64,000 bases of DNA from JAVBSN01 sp031556525 (GCA_031556525.1 JAVBSS010000012.1:94654-158653); one strand, 5' to 3'; shown: positions 1-8,808, numbered from the stretch's first letter. Notes: generated from the sequence alone by a model not told the origin. A program made the numbers and translations.

Positions 1-707
1 TCAGGTGAAAATGTACATGTAGAATATAATATTGTGCCACCTGGTTTTAACATTTTTACAACTTCATCTAATATGCTATGTTGTAAATCAACAAATAAAT
101 CTACACTAGTATTTTCCCAATTCTTCATCATTGAAGTTTGTTTTCTAAACATTCCTTCGCCTGAACATGGAGCATCTATTAATATTTTATCAAAATATCC
201 AGAAAACTTCTTTGCTAGATTACTAGGTGTTTCACTCACTACAATAGAATTACCTATGCCAAAAATCTCAAGATTTTTAAGTAAGGCTCTAGCTCTTGAA
301 TTACTAATGTCGTTGGATATAAGTATTCCGTTACCATTAAGTTTTGCAGCTAATTCGGTTGATTTTCCACCAGGTGCAGCGCATATATCTAAAACCTTAT
401 CTCCCGCTTCAATAGGAATCATAGCAGCTGGTGCCATGGCACTTGGTTCCTGTATATAATATAATCCTGCGTAATAATATGGATGTCTTGTTGGTTGATC
501 TTCATCATTATAGTAAAATCCATTTTCACACCATGGTACTTTTTCTAGATTAAATGGTGAGATTTCCAAGAAATCTTCAACAGATATTTTAGATGTATTT
601 ATTCTTAATCCTTGTTTATGTTTTATATCAAAAGAAGCGAGATATGTATCAAATTCTTCTCCTAACATATTTCTTATTTTATTTTCAAATTCGATTGGTA
701 AATTCAT
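1..707 (-). CDS. 16S rRNA m5C methyltransferase, RsmF/NOL1-NOP2-Sun family (partial, C-terminus outside window)
   Basis: About 235 N-terminal residues are visible; the gene runs off the left edge. The product should transfer methyl from S-adenosylmethionine to cytosine C5 in ribosomal RNA in the cytoplasm. Visible signatures are the SAM-binding motif DICAAPGGKS, the PC motif DAPCSGEGMFRK and the catalytic-cysteine motif YSTCTFSP, in the order expected for the NOL1/NOP2/Sun family. The N-terminal block ending GLRINTSK is the usual start of Firmicutes RsmF-like proteins, which supports the ATG at 707. That ATG has no ribosome binding site directly upstream; the only good one (751-757) is 44 bases away and is placed for a seven-codon leader ORF. 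RsmF versus a related RsmB-type enzyme cannot be settled without the C-terminus. Confidence 0.9.
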   Translation of the reverse strand, partial: MNLPIEFENKIRNMLGEEFDTYLASFDIKHKQGLRINTSKISVEDFLEISPFNLEKVPWCENGFYYNDEDQPTRHPYYYAGLYYIQEPSAMAPAAMIPIEAGDKVLDICAAPGGKSTELAAKLNGNGILISNDISNSRARALLKNLEIFGIGNSIVVSETPSNLAKKFSGYFDKILIDAPCSGEGMFRKQTSMMKNWENTSVDLFVDLQHSILDEVVKMLKPGGTILYSTCTFSP

Positions 708-718
708 ATTTTTATGTA

Positions 719-742
719 TTATATATTTGTAATCAAATACAT
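719..742 (-). CDS. possible seven-codon leader peptide (MYLITNI) before the rRNA methyltransferase
   Basis: An ATG at 740-742 lies 8 bases after a perfect AGGAGGA (complement of 751-757), reads MYLITNI and stops with TAA at 719-721. The stop is 11 bases upstream of the methyltransferase ATG, which has no Shine-Dalgarno of its own. The arrangement suggests translational coupling or reinitiation. It is an inference from position only; the peptide resembles nothing I know. Confidence 0.35.
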   Translation of the reverse strand: MYLITNI

Positions 743-770
743 ATATACTATCCTCCTATGTAGATTCATA

Positions 771-809
771 TAAAAACTTATGGAGCCACATCTATATGTA
801 GCTCCATAA
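771..809 (-). terminator. Rho-independent terminator after the alarmone synthetase gene
   Basis: Arms 778-790 and 797-809 form a 13-position stem with one mismatch and a 6-base loop. On the minus strand it is followed by a run of T (771-776). It lies just past the stop codon of the small alarmone synthetase and before the methyltransferase leader. Confidence 0.8.
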
Positions 810-841
810 AGTATAATTGATTTAATTAATAAAGTCTAATA

Positions 842-1645
842 CTATGATAAACTTTGGGCTCTATATCCCTCTGAAATAATATCTAGTTGTTTGCTAAATC
901 TATCTAATTGTTCAATATCTTCTGTCTGGAAGATTCTATAAAATTCATCTTGAATCTTAACAACTTCTCGTTTATTAGCAACCTTAAATAGATTCTGAAT
1001 ATTGATAAGTATATCTGAAACGATATTAGCTTTAATCTGAAATATATTTTGTGCATCCATAATCTCGTCACGAACAGTACTCATCTCGTTATCAAGAAGT
1101 ATAATTGCATCTGAAGCCTTTGAAAGTCTGTCTCGTAAGTGTTGAGGCATATTGCCTTTGTACTTATATTGTAAAGAATGCTCAACTGTCGCCCAGAAAT
1201 CCATTGCTAGAGTTCTTATCTGAATCTCAGCTTGAATACGTTTTGTACCATCTAGTGTATATACATCATAATATACTATCATGTGATAACTTCGATATCC
1301 GCTGTCTTTCATATTTGCTATGTAATCTTTCTCACTCATAACTTCCATATCTGTACGTTTATGAATAATCTCAACTACTTTATCTATATCTTCAACAAAT
1401 TGACATATAATACGAATACCTGCTATATCGGAGATTCTATCTTCAATTTCTTCTATTTCTATATTTTTTGATTGCATTTTATCTAGTATACTAGAAATTT
1501 TCTTAACTCTTCCATTAACATTTTCAATTGGTGAATATAAGCCCTGATTTCTATGTTCATCAATAATATGTTTAAATTTTACGGTTAATTCATCTACGGC
1601 TAATTGATAAGGAGCTAATATCTCCCTCCATAATTGAATTTCCAT
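842..1645 (-). CDS. relQ: small alarmone synthetase, RelA/SpoT-domain GTP pyrophosphokinase (RelQ/YjbM type)
   Basis: A 267-residue protein with a single RelA/SpoT synthetase domain and no HD hydrolase, TGS or ACT domain. This is the layout of small alarmone synthetases, which make (p)ppGpp from ATP and GDP/GTP in the cytoplasm. Typical motifs are DIAGIRIICQF, the substrate-loop stretch DYIANMKDSGYRSYH and EIQIRTLAMDFWATVEHSLQYK, with a helical C-terminal tail as in the tetrameric RelQ proteins. The ATG at 1645 follows a GGGGTGA ribosome binding site. It appears monocistronic: an extended -10 promoter lies about 70 bases upstream and a terminator follows. The promoter shares 19 bases with that of the deoB operon. 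Family assignment is firm; RelQ rather than RelP is judged from overall similarity. Confidence 0.92.
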   Translation of the reverse strand: MEIQLWREILAPYQLAVDELTVKFKHIIDEHRNQGLYSPIENVNGRVKKISSILDKMQSKNIEIEEIEDRISDIAGIRIICQFVEDIDKVVEIIHKRTDMEVMSEKDYIANMKDSGYRSYHMIVYYDVYTLDGTKRIQAEIQIRTLAMDFWATVEHSLQYKYKGNMPQHLRDRLSKASDAIILLDNEMSTVRDEIMDAQNIFQIKANIVSDILINIQNLFKVANKREVVKIQDEFYRIFQTEDIEQLDRFSKQLDIISEGYRAQSLS

Positions 1646-1707
1646 TGTATCACCCCATGTCGAATAAATTATGTGCGCATTTGTTATGCAATGTATAACA
1701 CTACCAA

Positions 1708-1726
1708 GTACTTATAGTATATCACA
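1708..1726 (-). promoter_or_regulatory. extended -10 promoter module of relQ
   Basis: On the minus strand this reads TGA-TATACT (1716-1724) plus flanking bases. No good -35 box is visible. The same 19 bases occur at 11681-11699 before the deoB operon, and a similar TATACT occurs before tyrS. Promoter activity is inferred. Confidence 0.5.
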
Positions 1727-1743
1727 AATTACTAATAAAAACT

Positions 1744-2475
1744 CTATTTTTGTACATATTTTAGAAAATAATAAGGATTTAGACTGATTTCTTGTCCTTT
1801 ATTATCATACATATATATTCCAAAGTGTAAATGTACGTCAAAATTACCTACAGTACCTTCTACGTCGCTATATCCAGAGTCACCCATAAAGCCAAGTAAT
1901 TGTCCTGCATATACTCTATCACCTTTTTCTAGATTAGGTGCAAAACTATATAAGTGAGCATAGTAATAATATATACCATTTTCAGATGTGATACCTATTC
2001 TGTATCCCCCTAGTTTTAACCAACCGATATTAGTTACAATACCATCGCTTACACTTACTACAGGGATTTCTCCACGTATATTATTTGTATACATTATATC
2101 ACATCCCTCGTGCTTTCGATCACCTCCGTAACTTCTAGACCCATACCATGAGTCTTCGTAAGATACAAGTGATATATAAGACTTTTCTATAGGAAAACAT
2201 CTAATATCCCCTTGTATGATTTCAACTTTTGTACTGAAATTTTGATATAATTCATTTTTTTCACTGATAATATACTTCTTCATATTAGTATATTTACTAG
2301 GTGTTGCTCTGAACTCTTCAAGTTCATCATAATATAGCAAATAAAAGTTTTCTTTTGCTTGATATGTAATAAAATTTTCAATACATACAAAGCAAACAGA
2401 AAAAGTTATTAATATGCATATAATTTTTATAAAAGGTAGAAAATTATTATGTAACTGTTTATTAACAAATTTCAT
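1744..2475 (-). CDS. membrane-anchored M23 (LytM-type) metallopeptidase
   Basis: A 243-residue protein with an N-terminal membrane segment (about residues 13-33), a linker of about 80 residues and a C-terminal M23 domain facing outside. M23 enzymes cut peptide cross-links in peptidoglycan. The zinc and catalytic positions are present: H122xxxD126 (KHEGCDIM), H174 in YYAHLY and H215/H217 in DVHLHFG. It therefore looks catalytically intact, unlike degenerate SpoIIQ- or EnvC-like members. The ATG at 2475 has the ribosome binding site GGAGG at 2482-2486, which lies inside the 3' arm of the hairpin that ends the upstream operon. The precise role (growth, division or sporulation) cannot be told from sequence. 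Confidence 0.87.
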   Translation of the reverse strand: MKFVNKQLHNNFLPFIKIICILITFSVCFVCIENFITYQAKENFYLLYYDELEEFRATPSKYTNMKKYIISEKNELYQNFSTKVEIIQGDIRCFPIEKSYISLVSYEDSWYGSRSYGGDRKHEGCDIMYTNNIRGEIPVVSVSDGIVTNIGWLKLGGYRIGITSENGIYYYYAHLYSFAPNLEKGDRVYAGQLLGFMGDSGYSDVEGTVGNFDVHLHFGIYMYDNKGQEISLNPYYFLKYVQK

Positions 2476-2513
2476 AAAAAACCTCCACTTTATAGTATAT
2501 GTGGAGGTTTTTG
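2476..2513 (-). terminator. terminator of the deoB-mtaD operon, overlapping the M23 gene ribosome binding site
   Basis: A 12-base perfect stem (2477-2488 with 2501-2512) and 12-base loop, A-rich on one side and T-rich on the other, 45 bases after the mtaD stop. The distal arm carries GGAGG at 2482-2486, 6 bases from the ATG of the M23 peptidase gene. In a read-through transcript the hairpin would hide that ribosome binding site. Confidence 0.85.
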
Positions 2514-2558
2514 AAAATATTACTAATAATTTTAATTAAATACAATTAATAACAACGG

Positions 2559-3845
2559 TTAACATAATATTTTTACTGTCACCTTATTAGCATCTTCATA
2601 AACAAGTTTGTCTTTTATATGATCTGCAAATTTACCATCACGGTATAAAATTTGACCATTTATCATTGTCATTTTAATATTATCCTTGCTTCCGCTGTAT
2701 ACTATATTTTTAACAATGTTATTTATGGGTTGCATATTAGGTTTATTTAAATCTATCATTATAATATCTGCTGTTTTGTATAGACTTAATGTATCACAAT
2801 CATTAAGCCCCATTGCTACTGCCCCATTAACAGTTGCCATTTTCAATACATTTTCAGCAGACAATGCAGATGCATCTTTATGTAACAGTTTCTGTAGACC
2901 TGTTACAAGAAACATTTCTCTAAACATGTCTAAACAATTATTACTGGCGGGTCCATCTGTACCTATTGCAACGTTTATTTCATTATCAACATACTTTGAT
3001 ATAGGTGCAATTCCACTAGCTAATTTCATATTTGAAGCTGGATTAGTGACAACTGAAACATTGTGTTTTTTGAGTATATTAATATCCTCTTCATCTGAAT
3101 ATACCATATGGAAACAACCGCCACCATATTCAAAAAGTCCACATTCATCAAATAATTTAGTAGGGCTAACGTTGTATTTATCAATACATGTCTTGATTTC
3201 ATTAGCAGTTTCTTGGCTATGCATATATACAGGTGCTTTATATTTATTAGCTAACATTCCTATTGCCTCAATAAACTCTCGGCTTGTAGTATACTCAGCA
3301 TGAAAACCTAACTTGTATGATATTAGTGGATTATAGTTATTATATTTAATATATTCATCTTCTAATTTATACAAACTATATTTATTGGCACCTATATCGC
3401 CTATTGCACTGCTACATAATACTGTTCTATAACCTAATTCAGTAGAAGCCTTTGAAATGCTTTCAGGATGATAATACATTTCGAAACTACTTGTAATACC
3501 ACTTGTTAAATATTCCAATATAGCTACTTTAGATAAATGATAAATATCATCAGCATTTAATTTTGCTTCTGCGGGAAATACTTTGTTATATAACCATTCC
3601 TGTAATGGTAAATCGTCAGCATAAGATCTTAGAAAAGTCATAGGGGCATGAGCATGAGCGTTTTTAAATCCGGGCATTAATAGATTATTTTCGCAATCTA
3701 TCTCCTCATCCCATGCCATCATATAATTATCAATTACTTTTTCCCCTACACGGATAATTTGACCATTACTAACCCATAGTTCTCCGTGGATTATATCGAA
3801 ATCTTCCATTGTAAGTATTCTTGCATTGTATAACCGTATATTCAT
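2559..3845 (-). CDS. mtaD: amidohydrolase, 5'-methylthioadenosine/S-adenosylhomocysteine deaminase type
   Basis: A 428-residue metal-dependent amidohydrolase of the TRZ/ATZ family. The best match by motif is MtaD, which deaminates methylthioadenosine, S-adenosylhomocysteine or adenosine to the inosine analogue. The TIM-barrel metal motifs are in order: NAHAHAP (H64, H66), GFHAEYTTS, MHSQET and the catalytic aspartate in GTDGPASNN. A beta-sandwich formed by the N- and C-terminal strands (LYNARILTM and MINGQILY) completes the fold. It lies 14 bases after punA, so the pair could carry adenosine-type nucleosides through deamination and phosphorolysis. It is the last gene before a strong terminator. 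Exact substrate is an inference; guanine or chlorinated-triazine activity is less likely from context. Confidence 0.85.
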   Translation of the reverse strand: MNIRLYNARILTMEDFDIIHGELWVSNGQIIRVGEKVIDNYMMAWDEEIDCENNLLMPGFKNAHAHAPMTFLRSYADDLPLQEWLYNKVFPAEAKLNADDIYHLSKVAILEYLTSGITSSFEMYYHPESISKASTELGYRTVLCSSAIGDIGANKYSLYKLEDEYIKYNNYNPLISYKLGFHAEYTTSREFIEAIGMLANKYKAPVYMHSQETANEIKTCIDKYNVSPTKLFDECGLFEYGGGCFHMVYSDEEDINILKKHNVSVVTNPASNMKLASGIAPISKYVDNEINVAIGTDGPASNNCLDMFREMFLVTGLQKLLHKDASALSAENVLKMATVNGAVAMGLNDCDTLSLYKTADIIMIDLNKPNMQPINNIVKNIVYSGSKDNIKMTMINGQILYRDGKFADHIKDKLVYEDANKVTVKILC

Positions 3846-3859
3846 AAGCTATCCCACCT

Positions 3860-4678
3860 TTACATAGTAGAAATAACGTCTTTTACTAGTGTTTTGAAAT
3901 CATTAGAAACTCTATTAGCTGTTTCTTGTACTTCTGTATGAGTAAGTGGCGAATTAGTCATGCCACAAGCTAGATTAGCAATACATGATATACCACAAAC
4001 TTTCATTCCCATATGATTAGCTGCCATTGCTTCACAAGCAGTACTCATTCCTACAGAATCGCCACCTAGAATCCTAGCCATTCTAACTTCAGCTGGTGTT
4101 TCAAAATTAGGTCCTGTAAACTGAACATAAATCCCTTCTTTAACTTCTATATCTAATTTTCTAGCAGATTTCTTAATTAACTCTTGTAGGTCATCATCAT
4201 ATACTTTACTCATATCTGGAAATCTCACACCTAATTCATTAATGTTCTCACCGATAAGGGGTGACGGAACAAAATTAGATATATGATCTTTAATAATCAT
4301 TAAATCTCCGCCTTTGAAATTATAATTAATACCTCCAGCAGCGTTTGTTAAAAATAATATTTCAGCGCCCATTAGTTTCATTAGTCTAGTCGGAAGAACA
4401 ACATCTGACATATCATATCCTTCATAGTAATGAACTCTTCCTTGCATTATAACTACAGGAACTTTACTAATGTAACCAAAGACAAAGCAACCCTTATGAC
4501 CTTCTACTGTTGAAATAGGAAAATCAATAATCTCATTATAATTAATTGTATGAGATATCTCTATTTCATCTGCTAGATCACCTAACCCAGAACCTAGAAT
4601 CAAAGCTACCTTGGGTTGAAAATTAATCTTATCCTTAATGCTATTATAACATTTTATTAACTTATCATATGGTTTCAT
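3860..4678 (-). CDS. punA: purine-nucleoside phosphorylase, trimeric class (PunA)
   Basis: A 272-residue protein that cleaves inosine and guanosine with phosphate to free base plus ribose 1-phosphate. Motifs of the trimeric family are the phosphate loop ILGSGLGDLA, the phosphate-binding GRVHYYEGYD, FLTNAAGGIN, the purine-site Glu in YVQFTGPNFETPAE, VGMSTACE, and the ribose/base loop ACGMTNSPLTHTEV. Length is normal for the family. The ATG at 4678 has AGGAGG at good spacing. It sits 15 bases after the L,D-transpeptidase gene and before mtaD in the deoB-led gene run; the ribose 1-phosphate it makes is the substrate of DeoB encoded at the head of that run. Confidence 0.95.
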   Translation of the reverse strand: MKPYDKLIKCYNSIKDKINFQPKVALILGSGLGDLADEIEISHTINYNEIIDFPISTVEGHKGCFVFGYISKVPVVIMQGRVHYYEGYDMSDVVLPTRLMKLMGAEILFLTNAAGGINYNFKGGDLMIIKDHISNFVPSPLIGENINELGVRFPDMSKVYDDDLQELIKKSARKLDIEVKEGIYVQFTGPNFETPAEVRMARILGGDSVGMSTACEAMAANHMGMKVCGISCIANLACGMTNSPLTHTEVQETANRVSNDFKTLVKDVISTM

Positions 4679-4693
4679 TGGTATCTACCTCCT

Positions 4694-6499
4694 CTAATCC
4701 TCATAGTAGTAACATACAACTGGGGTTCCTTCATCAAAATTTTCATATATTTCTTTTGCTACCGCCCTTGGCATATTAACACAACCATGTGAGCCAGCTC
4801 TTAAATAAATTGATCCACCATATCTACTTCTCCAACCATCTGCATCATGTAGACCTATACCGCCATTAAATGGCATCCAATACTTTACTGGAGATTCATA
4901 TTCATATGAACCATCTGGTTGTCGTTCACCTCTTAATACGGCTGGTGATTGTTTATATTTAATCTGATATAGTCCTGCAGGAGTAGTATGTCGAAGTGCA
5001 ACATTTCCAGACACAATATCTCCATCGGTAATTAATCGTCCATTTTTGTATGCATATACATGTTGGTTAGTTAAATCAACTTCGATATATGTATTTCCTA
5101 TATCGTTTTCATCTCCATAAGTTATACCAACTTGATTATATTCAGGTTCTCTATGAACGCCATATCCATCTTTCATAATAGATTCCAAAGCTTCAACTTC
5201 TGCCTCTTGATTAATTTGCCATCCCATATGTTTTCCGAGTACTTTAATAGTTCTTTTTTTACTAGTTGTAAATGTTCGTTCTTTTCCATAAGTATCATAT
5301 TTTTCAGCAAAATCATGAACAAATTTACCTATTTTAGTAGGATTAACGGATACTTTGTAATAATCATTTACATTAAGCCATTTATTTATTTCTTCTATGC
5401 CAATCGGAACAAGATTCTCATCCATTTTATATGTGATTATCATATTTGAATAGCTATTAAGTGTATTAAGTGCATCTACTACCTCTTGTGAGGTTGAAGT
5501 ATATTTAGGTTTTATATAAACGTTGGCATCATCAGCAATTAAAGTACTATCACCTGCGTTAAGTGATTCTATAATAGCATTGGTGAAATTGGATCTGCTG
5601 ATTGTTGATCCTTCTACTTCCTCAACTATTATATATTCTCCGTCTTTATATTTAAGAATTGGATTAACTGGTGAAACCATATTTTCTGATTGTATACAAG
5701 GCAAGTTATTTATTGTATCTAGCAATTTAGTTTCGTCGTAATTAACAGTTACATCAATATCATAGTTATATGATGTATTTATGTTAAATAACCAAGCAAA
5801 TGAATTTTGCTTTTTGCATATATCTTTCATGCTACTATCTACGATAACATTAATATCCGCATCCTCGCGATTAATTATTGTTTCATCACCATCAATTTCT
5901 ATAATTGTCAAAGAATAATTATCTGCAACAGTACTTAGTAAGTTAGTAACTTCTGTAACGGATTTCATTGATACATCAATATCTGATATTTTTGTATTAA
6001 AGAAAAAATGGTTATTAAAAAATATTACAAAACCTATATATACAATAATTAAAACTCCTAAAATAGAAGATAATGTTATTAATGTAACTTTCTTTCTCTT
6101 TGCAAATTTATTAATAGCGTTATTATCTACATATGGATCATCATGTGTTATAGCAACATTCTCAGTAAATTCTTTGGTTGCTAGAGTCTCATCAATATTT
6201 GTAACTACAGATTCTTTCGATGAATCTTCTTCAGATACAAGTGTTTCTGAATCCTCTGATTTCTCTTCTTCAGATGCAGGTATTTCTGAATCTTCTGGTT
6301 TCTCTTCTTCAGATGCAGGTGTTTCTGAATCTTCTGGTTTCTCTTCTTCAGATACAGGTGTTTCTGTGCCCTCGATGTTCTCTGTCGTTTCGTTTGATAG
6401 TATAGATTCTTCTGTAGATGTATTTTCGTTATTGTTTATAATTTCGATATCTACCTCGTCTAAGTTTGTTGATATACCCTCTTTGTTTTCTGCACTCAT
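4694..6499 (-). CDS. membrane-anchored L,D-transpeptidase (YkuD domain) with acidic repeat region
   Basis: A 601-residue protein expected to make 3-3 cross-links in peptidoglycan or attach proteins to it. Order of parts: a cytoplasmic tail of about 135 residues rich in Glu/Ser with 13-residue repeats (about 46-97); one membrane segment (about 138-162, LITLSSILGVLIIVYIGFVI); two extracellular PG_binding_4-like regions (about 170-420); and a C-terminal YkuD domain with GLHDADGW and the catalytic SHGCVNMP (Cys about 573). The domain order matches Firmicutes YkuD proteins; the acidic cytoplasmic repeats are extra. It is spaced 28 bases after the phosphoesterase gene and 15 before punA. The ribosome binding site GGGAG is rather far (about 13 bases) from the ATG. 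Confidence 0.92.
   Translation of the reverse strand: MSAENKEGISTNLDEVDIEIINNNENTSTEESILSNETTENIEGTETPVSEEEKPEDSETPASEEEKPEDSEIPASEEEKSEDSETLVSEEDSSKESVVTNIDETLATKEFTENVAITHDDPYVDNNAINKFAKRKKVTLITLSSILGVLIIVYIGFVIFFNNHFFFNTKISDIDVSMKSVTEVTNLLSTVADNYSLTIIEIDGDETIINREDADINVIVDSSMKDICKKQNSFAWLFNINTSYNYDIDVTVNYDETKLLDTINNLPCIQSENMVSPVNPILKYKDGEYIIVEEVEGSTISRSNFTNAIIESLNAGDSTLIADDANVYIKPKYTSTSQEVVDALNTLNSYSNMIITYKMDENLVPIGIEEINKWLNVNDYYKVSVNPTKIGKFVHDFAEKYDTYGKERTFTTSKKRTIKVLGKHMGWQINQEAEVEALESIMKDGYGVHREPEYNQVGITYGDENDIGNTYIEVDLTNQHVYAYKNGRLITDGDIVSGNVALRHTTPAGLYQIKYKQSPAVLRGERQPDGSYEYESPVKYWMPFNGGIGLHDADGWRSRYGGSIYLRAGSHGCVNMPRAVAKEIYENFDEGTPVVCYYYED
6209..6364 (-). repeat. 39-bp tandem coding repeats (about 4 copies) in the L,D-transpeptidase gene
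   Basis: Codes four copies of a 13-residue unit close to ETPASEEEKPEDS (residues 46-58, 59-71, 72-84, 85-97). The first three are nearly identical at DNA level and the fourth has diverged. Copy number is likely to vary between strains by slippage. Confidence 0.85.
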
Positions 6500-6527
6500 A
6501 TTAAAACTAATCTCCCACTAATTTATT

Positions 6528-7448
6528 TTATTCAACCTTCTCATTTGCATCATTATATAATTCTAATAATATAATTTCTGGTATATTATTAAATCTTGCT
6601 TTAATTGTATGACTTCCTAAACCGCTACTTAATATCATATAATGATTATTGGCTTTAAATAAGCCTTTATCATACTTTGGAAATAATCGTCCCCGAGTTG
6701 AAATAATACCACCAATAAGTGGTAAATATATTATGCCACCATGATTATGTCCTGATAATGTTAAATCTGCTCCCCATGATGAATATTCGTTGAAATATTC
6801 AGGGTTATGAGCAATTAATATATTATATAAATCATTATTTACATCTTTCAATGTATTATTTAAATAGTTATCATTCATCTTTGTTTTATGATGCCTATTA
6901 TAAAATGATTTATCCATATCTAATCCATATATTCTCAATATATCTGTATCTCTAGTAATATCTATATATTCATTTATTAGCCAATTAGTATCCTGTGATA
7001 ATTCTAATAAATATGTACCCCACATATTTCCGTATTTTTCATATGTTTTAACTCGTAATTCATGATTGCCTAAGGCATAATATGTTGGGTATTTACTAGA
7101 TAATGTATTAACTAGTTTTGATGCAACTACTGTTGGTCGCTCAGGTTTTCCCACAATCATATCTCCACCCAATAAAACAATATCAGGGTTAAGTTCTTCT
7201 ATTCTGCTACTTAAAACACTATTATCTCTTCCAAATGTAACATTATGCAAATCTGAAACAAATAATATTTTATACCCATTAAATACTGTAGGTATCTTAT
7301 GCGAATAAATTTTGTATGGGTTAACTCTTATTTTACTATTCTCTGCAATACTAGATATAATTAATATAAAAATTAAAATAGTTAAAAATATTAGTATAGA
7401 TATTAAAATGTAACTCAAATTCACTTTTCCAGTTAAACAAACATTCAT
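6528..7448 (-). CDS. membrane-anchored metallophosphoesterase (YkuE/YaeI-like)
   Basis: A 306-residue calcineurin-like phosphoesterase with one N-terminal membrane segment (about 10-33). The metal-binding blocks are complete and in order: FVSDLHNVTFG, LLGGDMIVG, YALGNHELR, IAHNPEYF and LSGHNHGG. The nearest known families are YkuE of Bacillus and YaeI of Escherichia, enzymes or suspected enzymes acting on phospholipid or envelope phosphoesters. Its position between a D,D-carboxypeptidase (2-base gap) and an L,D-transpeptidase (28-base gap) suggests an envelope role. The ATG at 7448 has AGGGGA. The substrate is not known from sequence. Confidence 0.88.
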   Translation of the reverse strand: MNVCLTGKVNLSYILISILIFLTILIFILIISSIAENSKIRVNPYKIYSHKIPTVFNGYKILFVSDLHNVTFGRDNSVLSSRIEELNPDIVLLGGDMIVGKPERPTVVASKLVNTLSSKYPTYYALGNHELRVKTYEKYGNMWGTYLLELSQDTNWLINEYIDITRDTDILRIYGLDMDKSFYNRHHKTKMNDNYLNNTLKDVNNDLYNILIAHNPEYFNEYSSWGADLTLSGHNHGGIIYLPLIGGIISTRGRLFPKYDKGLFKANNHYMILSSGLGSHTIKARFNNIPEIILLELYNDANEKVE

Positions 7449-7450
7449 TT

Positions 7451-8740
7451 TTATCCCCTACATAGTAATTTATTAAACACTTTATTCAAACAAAATTTAT
7501 AATCAATAGCTTCTATATTTGAGGAAGCTTTTATATCAATTTTACCAACTTCTACATTATCATAGTAATAAATAATATTTCCTATAGTATCACCTTCTTT
7601 AATAGGTGCAATGTTATTATTTATCACAATATCCTTTGTTATTAATTCGGGATTCTGGTCCTTAATACATACAAATCTATAGTTGCTAATAGGTTGAACC
7701 CCTACACTTTCTATTTTACCCCTTGATACAGGAATATTACTCATATCACCTAACATTTCTGCATCTTCATATATATAACAATTTGCAAATCCATAATCCA
7801 ATAGCTTGGATGCATCACTAAATCTAACTTTATGATCAGGAGCAGCTAATACAACAGCGATTAGATCAATTCCATTTCTGGTTGCCGTAGCTGAAAGTGA
7901 ATATTTTGCAACCGATGTTGAACCAGTCTTGAGTCCAGTAGCACCTTCATATTGTCTTATAAGTTTATTAGTGTTTGATAATCCAAATTCACTAGAACCT
8001 TTTGCTGTGTTATGAATAATTGAGTCCATCCATATAGTTGTATAATTAAAAACATTATTATGATTTACAGTTAATTCTCTAGACATTATTGCAATATCTC
8101 TAGCAGTTGTTAAATGACCATCGGCATCTAGACCACAACAATTAATAAAATTAGTATTATTCATACCAAGTTCTATTGCTCTTTGATTCATCATTGAAAC
8201 AAATGCCTCTTCGCTGCCTGCAATATGTTCAGCCATTGCAACAGATGCGTCGTTAGCTGACGAAATACATATACATTTAATCATATCCTCGACTGTTTGT
8301 GTCTCATTTGCTTCAAGAAACACTTGCGAACCACCCATAGAAGCGGCATGTTCACTAACTGTCACACTATCTGTTAAACTGATTTTTCCACTATCTAGTG
8401 CCTCGAAAATAAGAAGTAATGTCATTACCTTGGTAACACTAGCTGGTCTTAACTGTTCATCGGCATTTTTCTCGTATATTATCTGACCTGTATTTGCCTC
8501 CATCAAAATGGCTGCGGGTGCATCAATTGAAATATCTGATATATTTACAGTTTCTGTTGCTGAATTATCTTCTGTTATTTCTGAACTATCTTCAGACACA
8601 TCTTCTGTTATTTCTTCTGACATTTGTGTAGAGTCTGTTTCACTGGCATATATATCCATATTTCCAAATACACAACCAATTATAACAGTGAAAAACATAA
8701 CAAACAAGATTTTTAGGTTTTTACATAGTATTTTTTTCAA
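7451..8740 (-). CDS. serine-type D-Ala-D-Ala carboxypeptidase (DacF/PBP5 type), TTG start
   Basis: A 429-residue penicillin-binding protein that trims the terminal D-Ala from peptidoglycan stem peptides outside the membrane. It has a signal peptide (KILFVMFFTVIIGCVFG), an acidic Ser/Thr/Glu-rich linker, and a peptidase domain with all three active-site motifs: S101-VTK, SSAND and LKTGST. A C-terminal beta-domain follows, as in PBP5. The start codon is TTG at 8738-8740, chosen because AGGAG lies 7 bases upstream and the signal peptide begins there; no ATG fits better. It is followed by the phosphoesterase gene after 2 bases, so the two are probably translationally coupled. Which of DacA, DacB or DacF it corresponds to is uncertain. 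Confidence 0.92.
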   Translation of the reverse strand: MKKILCKNLKILFVMFFTVIIGCVFGNMDIYASETDSTQMSEEITEDVSEDSSEITEDNSATETVNISDISIDAPAAILMEANTGQIIYEKNADEQLRPASVTKVMTLLLIFEALDSGKISLTDSVTVSEHAASMGGSQVFLEANETQTVEDMIKCICISSANDASVAMAEHIAGSEEAFVSMMNQRAIELGMNNTNFINCCGLDADGHLTTARDIAIMSRELTVNHNNVFNYTTIWMDSIIHNTAKGSSEFGLSNTNKLIRQYEGATGLKTGSTSVAKYSLSATATRNGIDLIAVVLAAPDHKVRFSDASKLLDYGFANCYIYEDAEMLGDMSNIPVSRGKIESVGVQPISNYRFVCIKDQNPELITKDIVINNNIAPIKEGDTIGNIIYYYDNVEVGKIDIKASSNIEAIDYKFCLNKVFNKLLCRG

Positions 8741-8808
8741 AACAACTCTCCTATTAAGAGTAATTATTATAATTTATTACATATCCTATAGAGTTATTCC
8801 AACAAAAA

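Noticed and set aside
34..459. Plus-strand ORF over the left edge
   Set aside because: It is antisense to the methyltransferase, whose catalytic motifs lie on the minus strand in the same bases.
2686..3303. 205-codon plus-strand ORF inside mtaD
   Set aside because: Antisense to mtaD metal-binding motifs; no start signal and no recognisable domain.
6174..6521. Ser-rich plus-strand ORFs around 6.2-6.5 kb
   Set aside because: They are complements of the acidic repeats of the L,D-transpeptidase and have no ribosome binding site.
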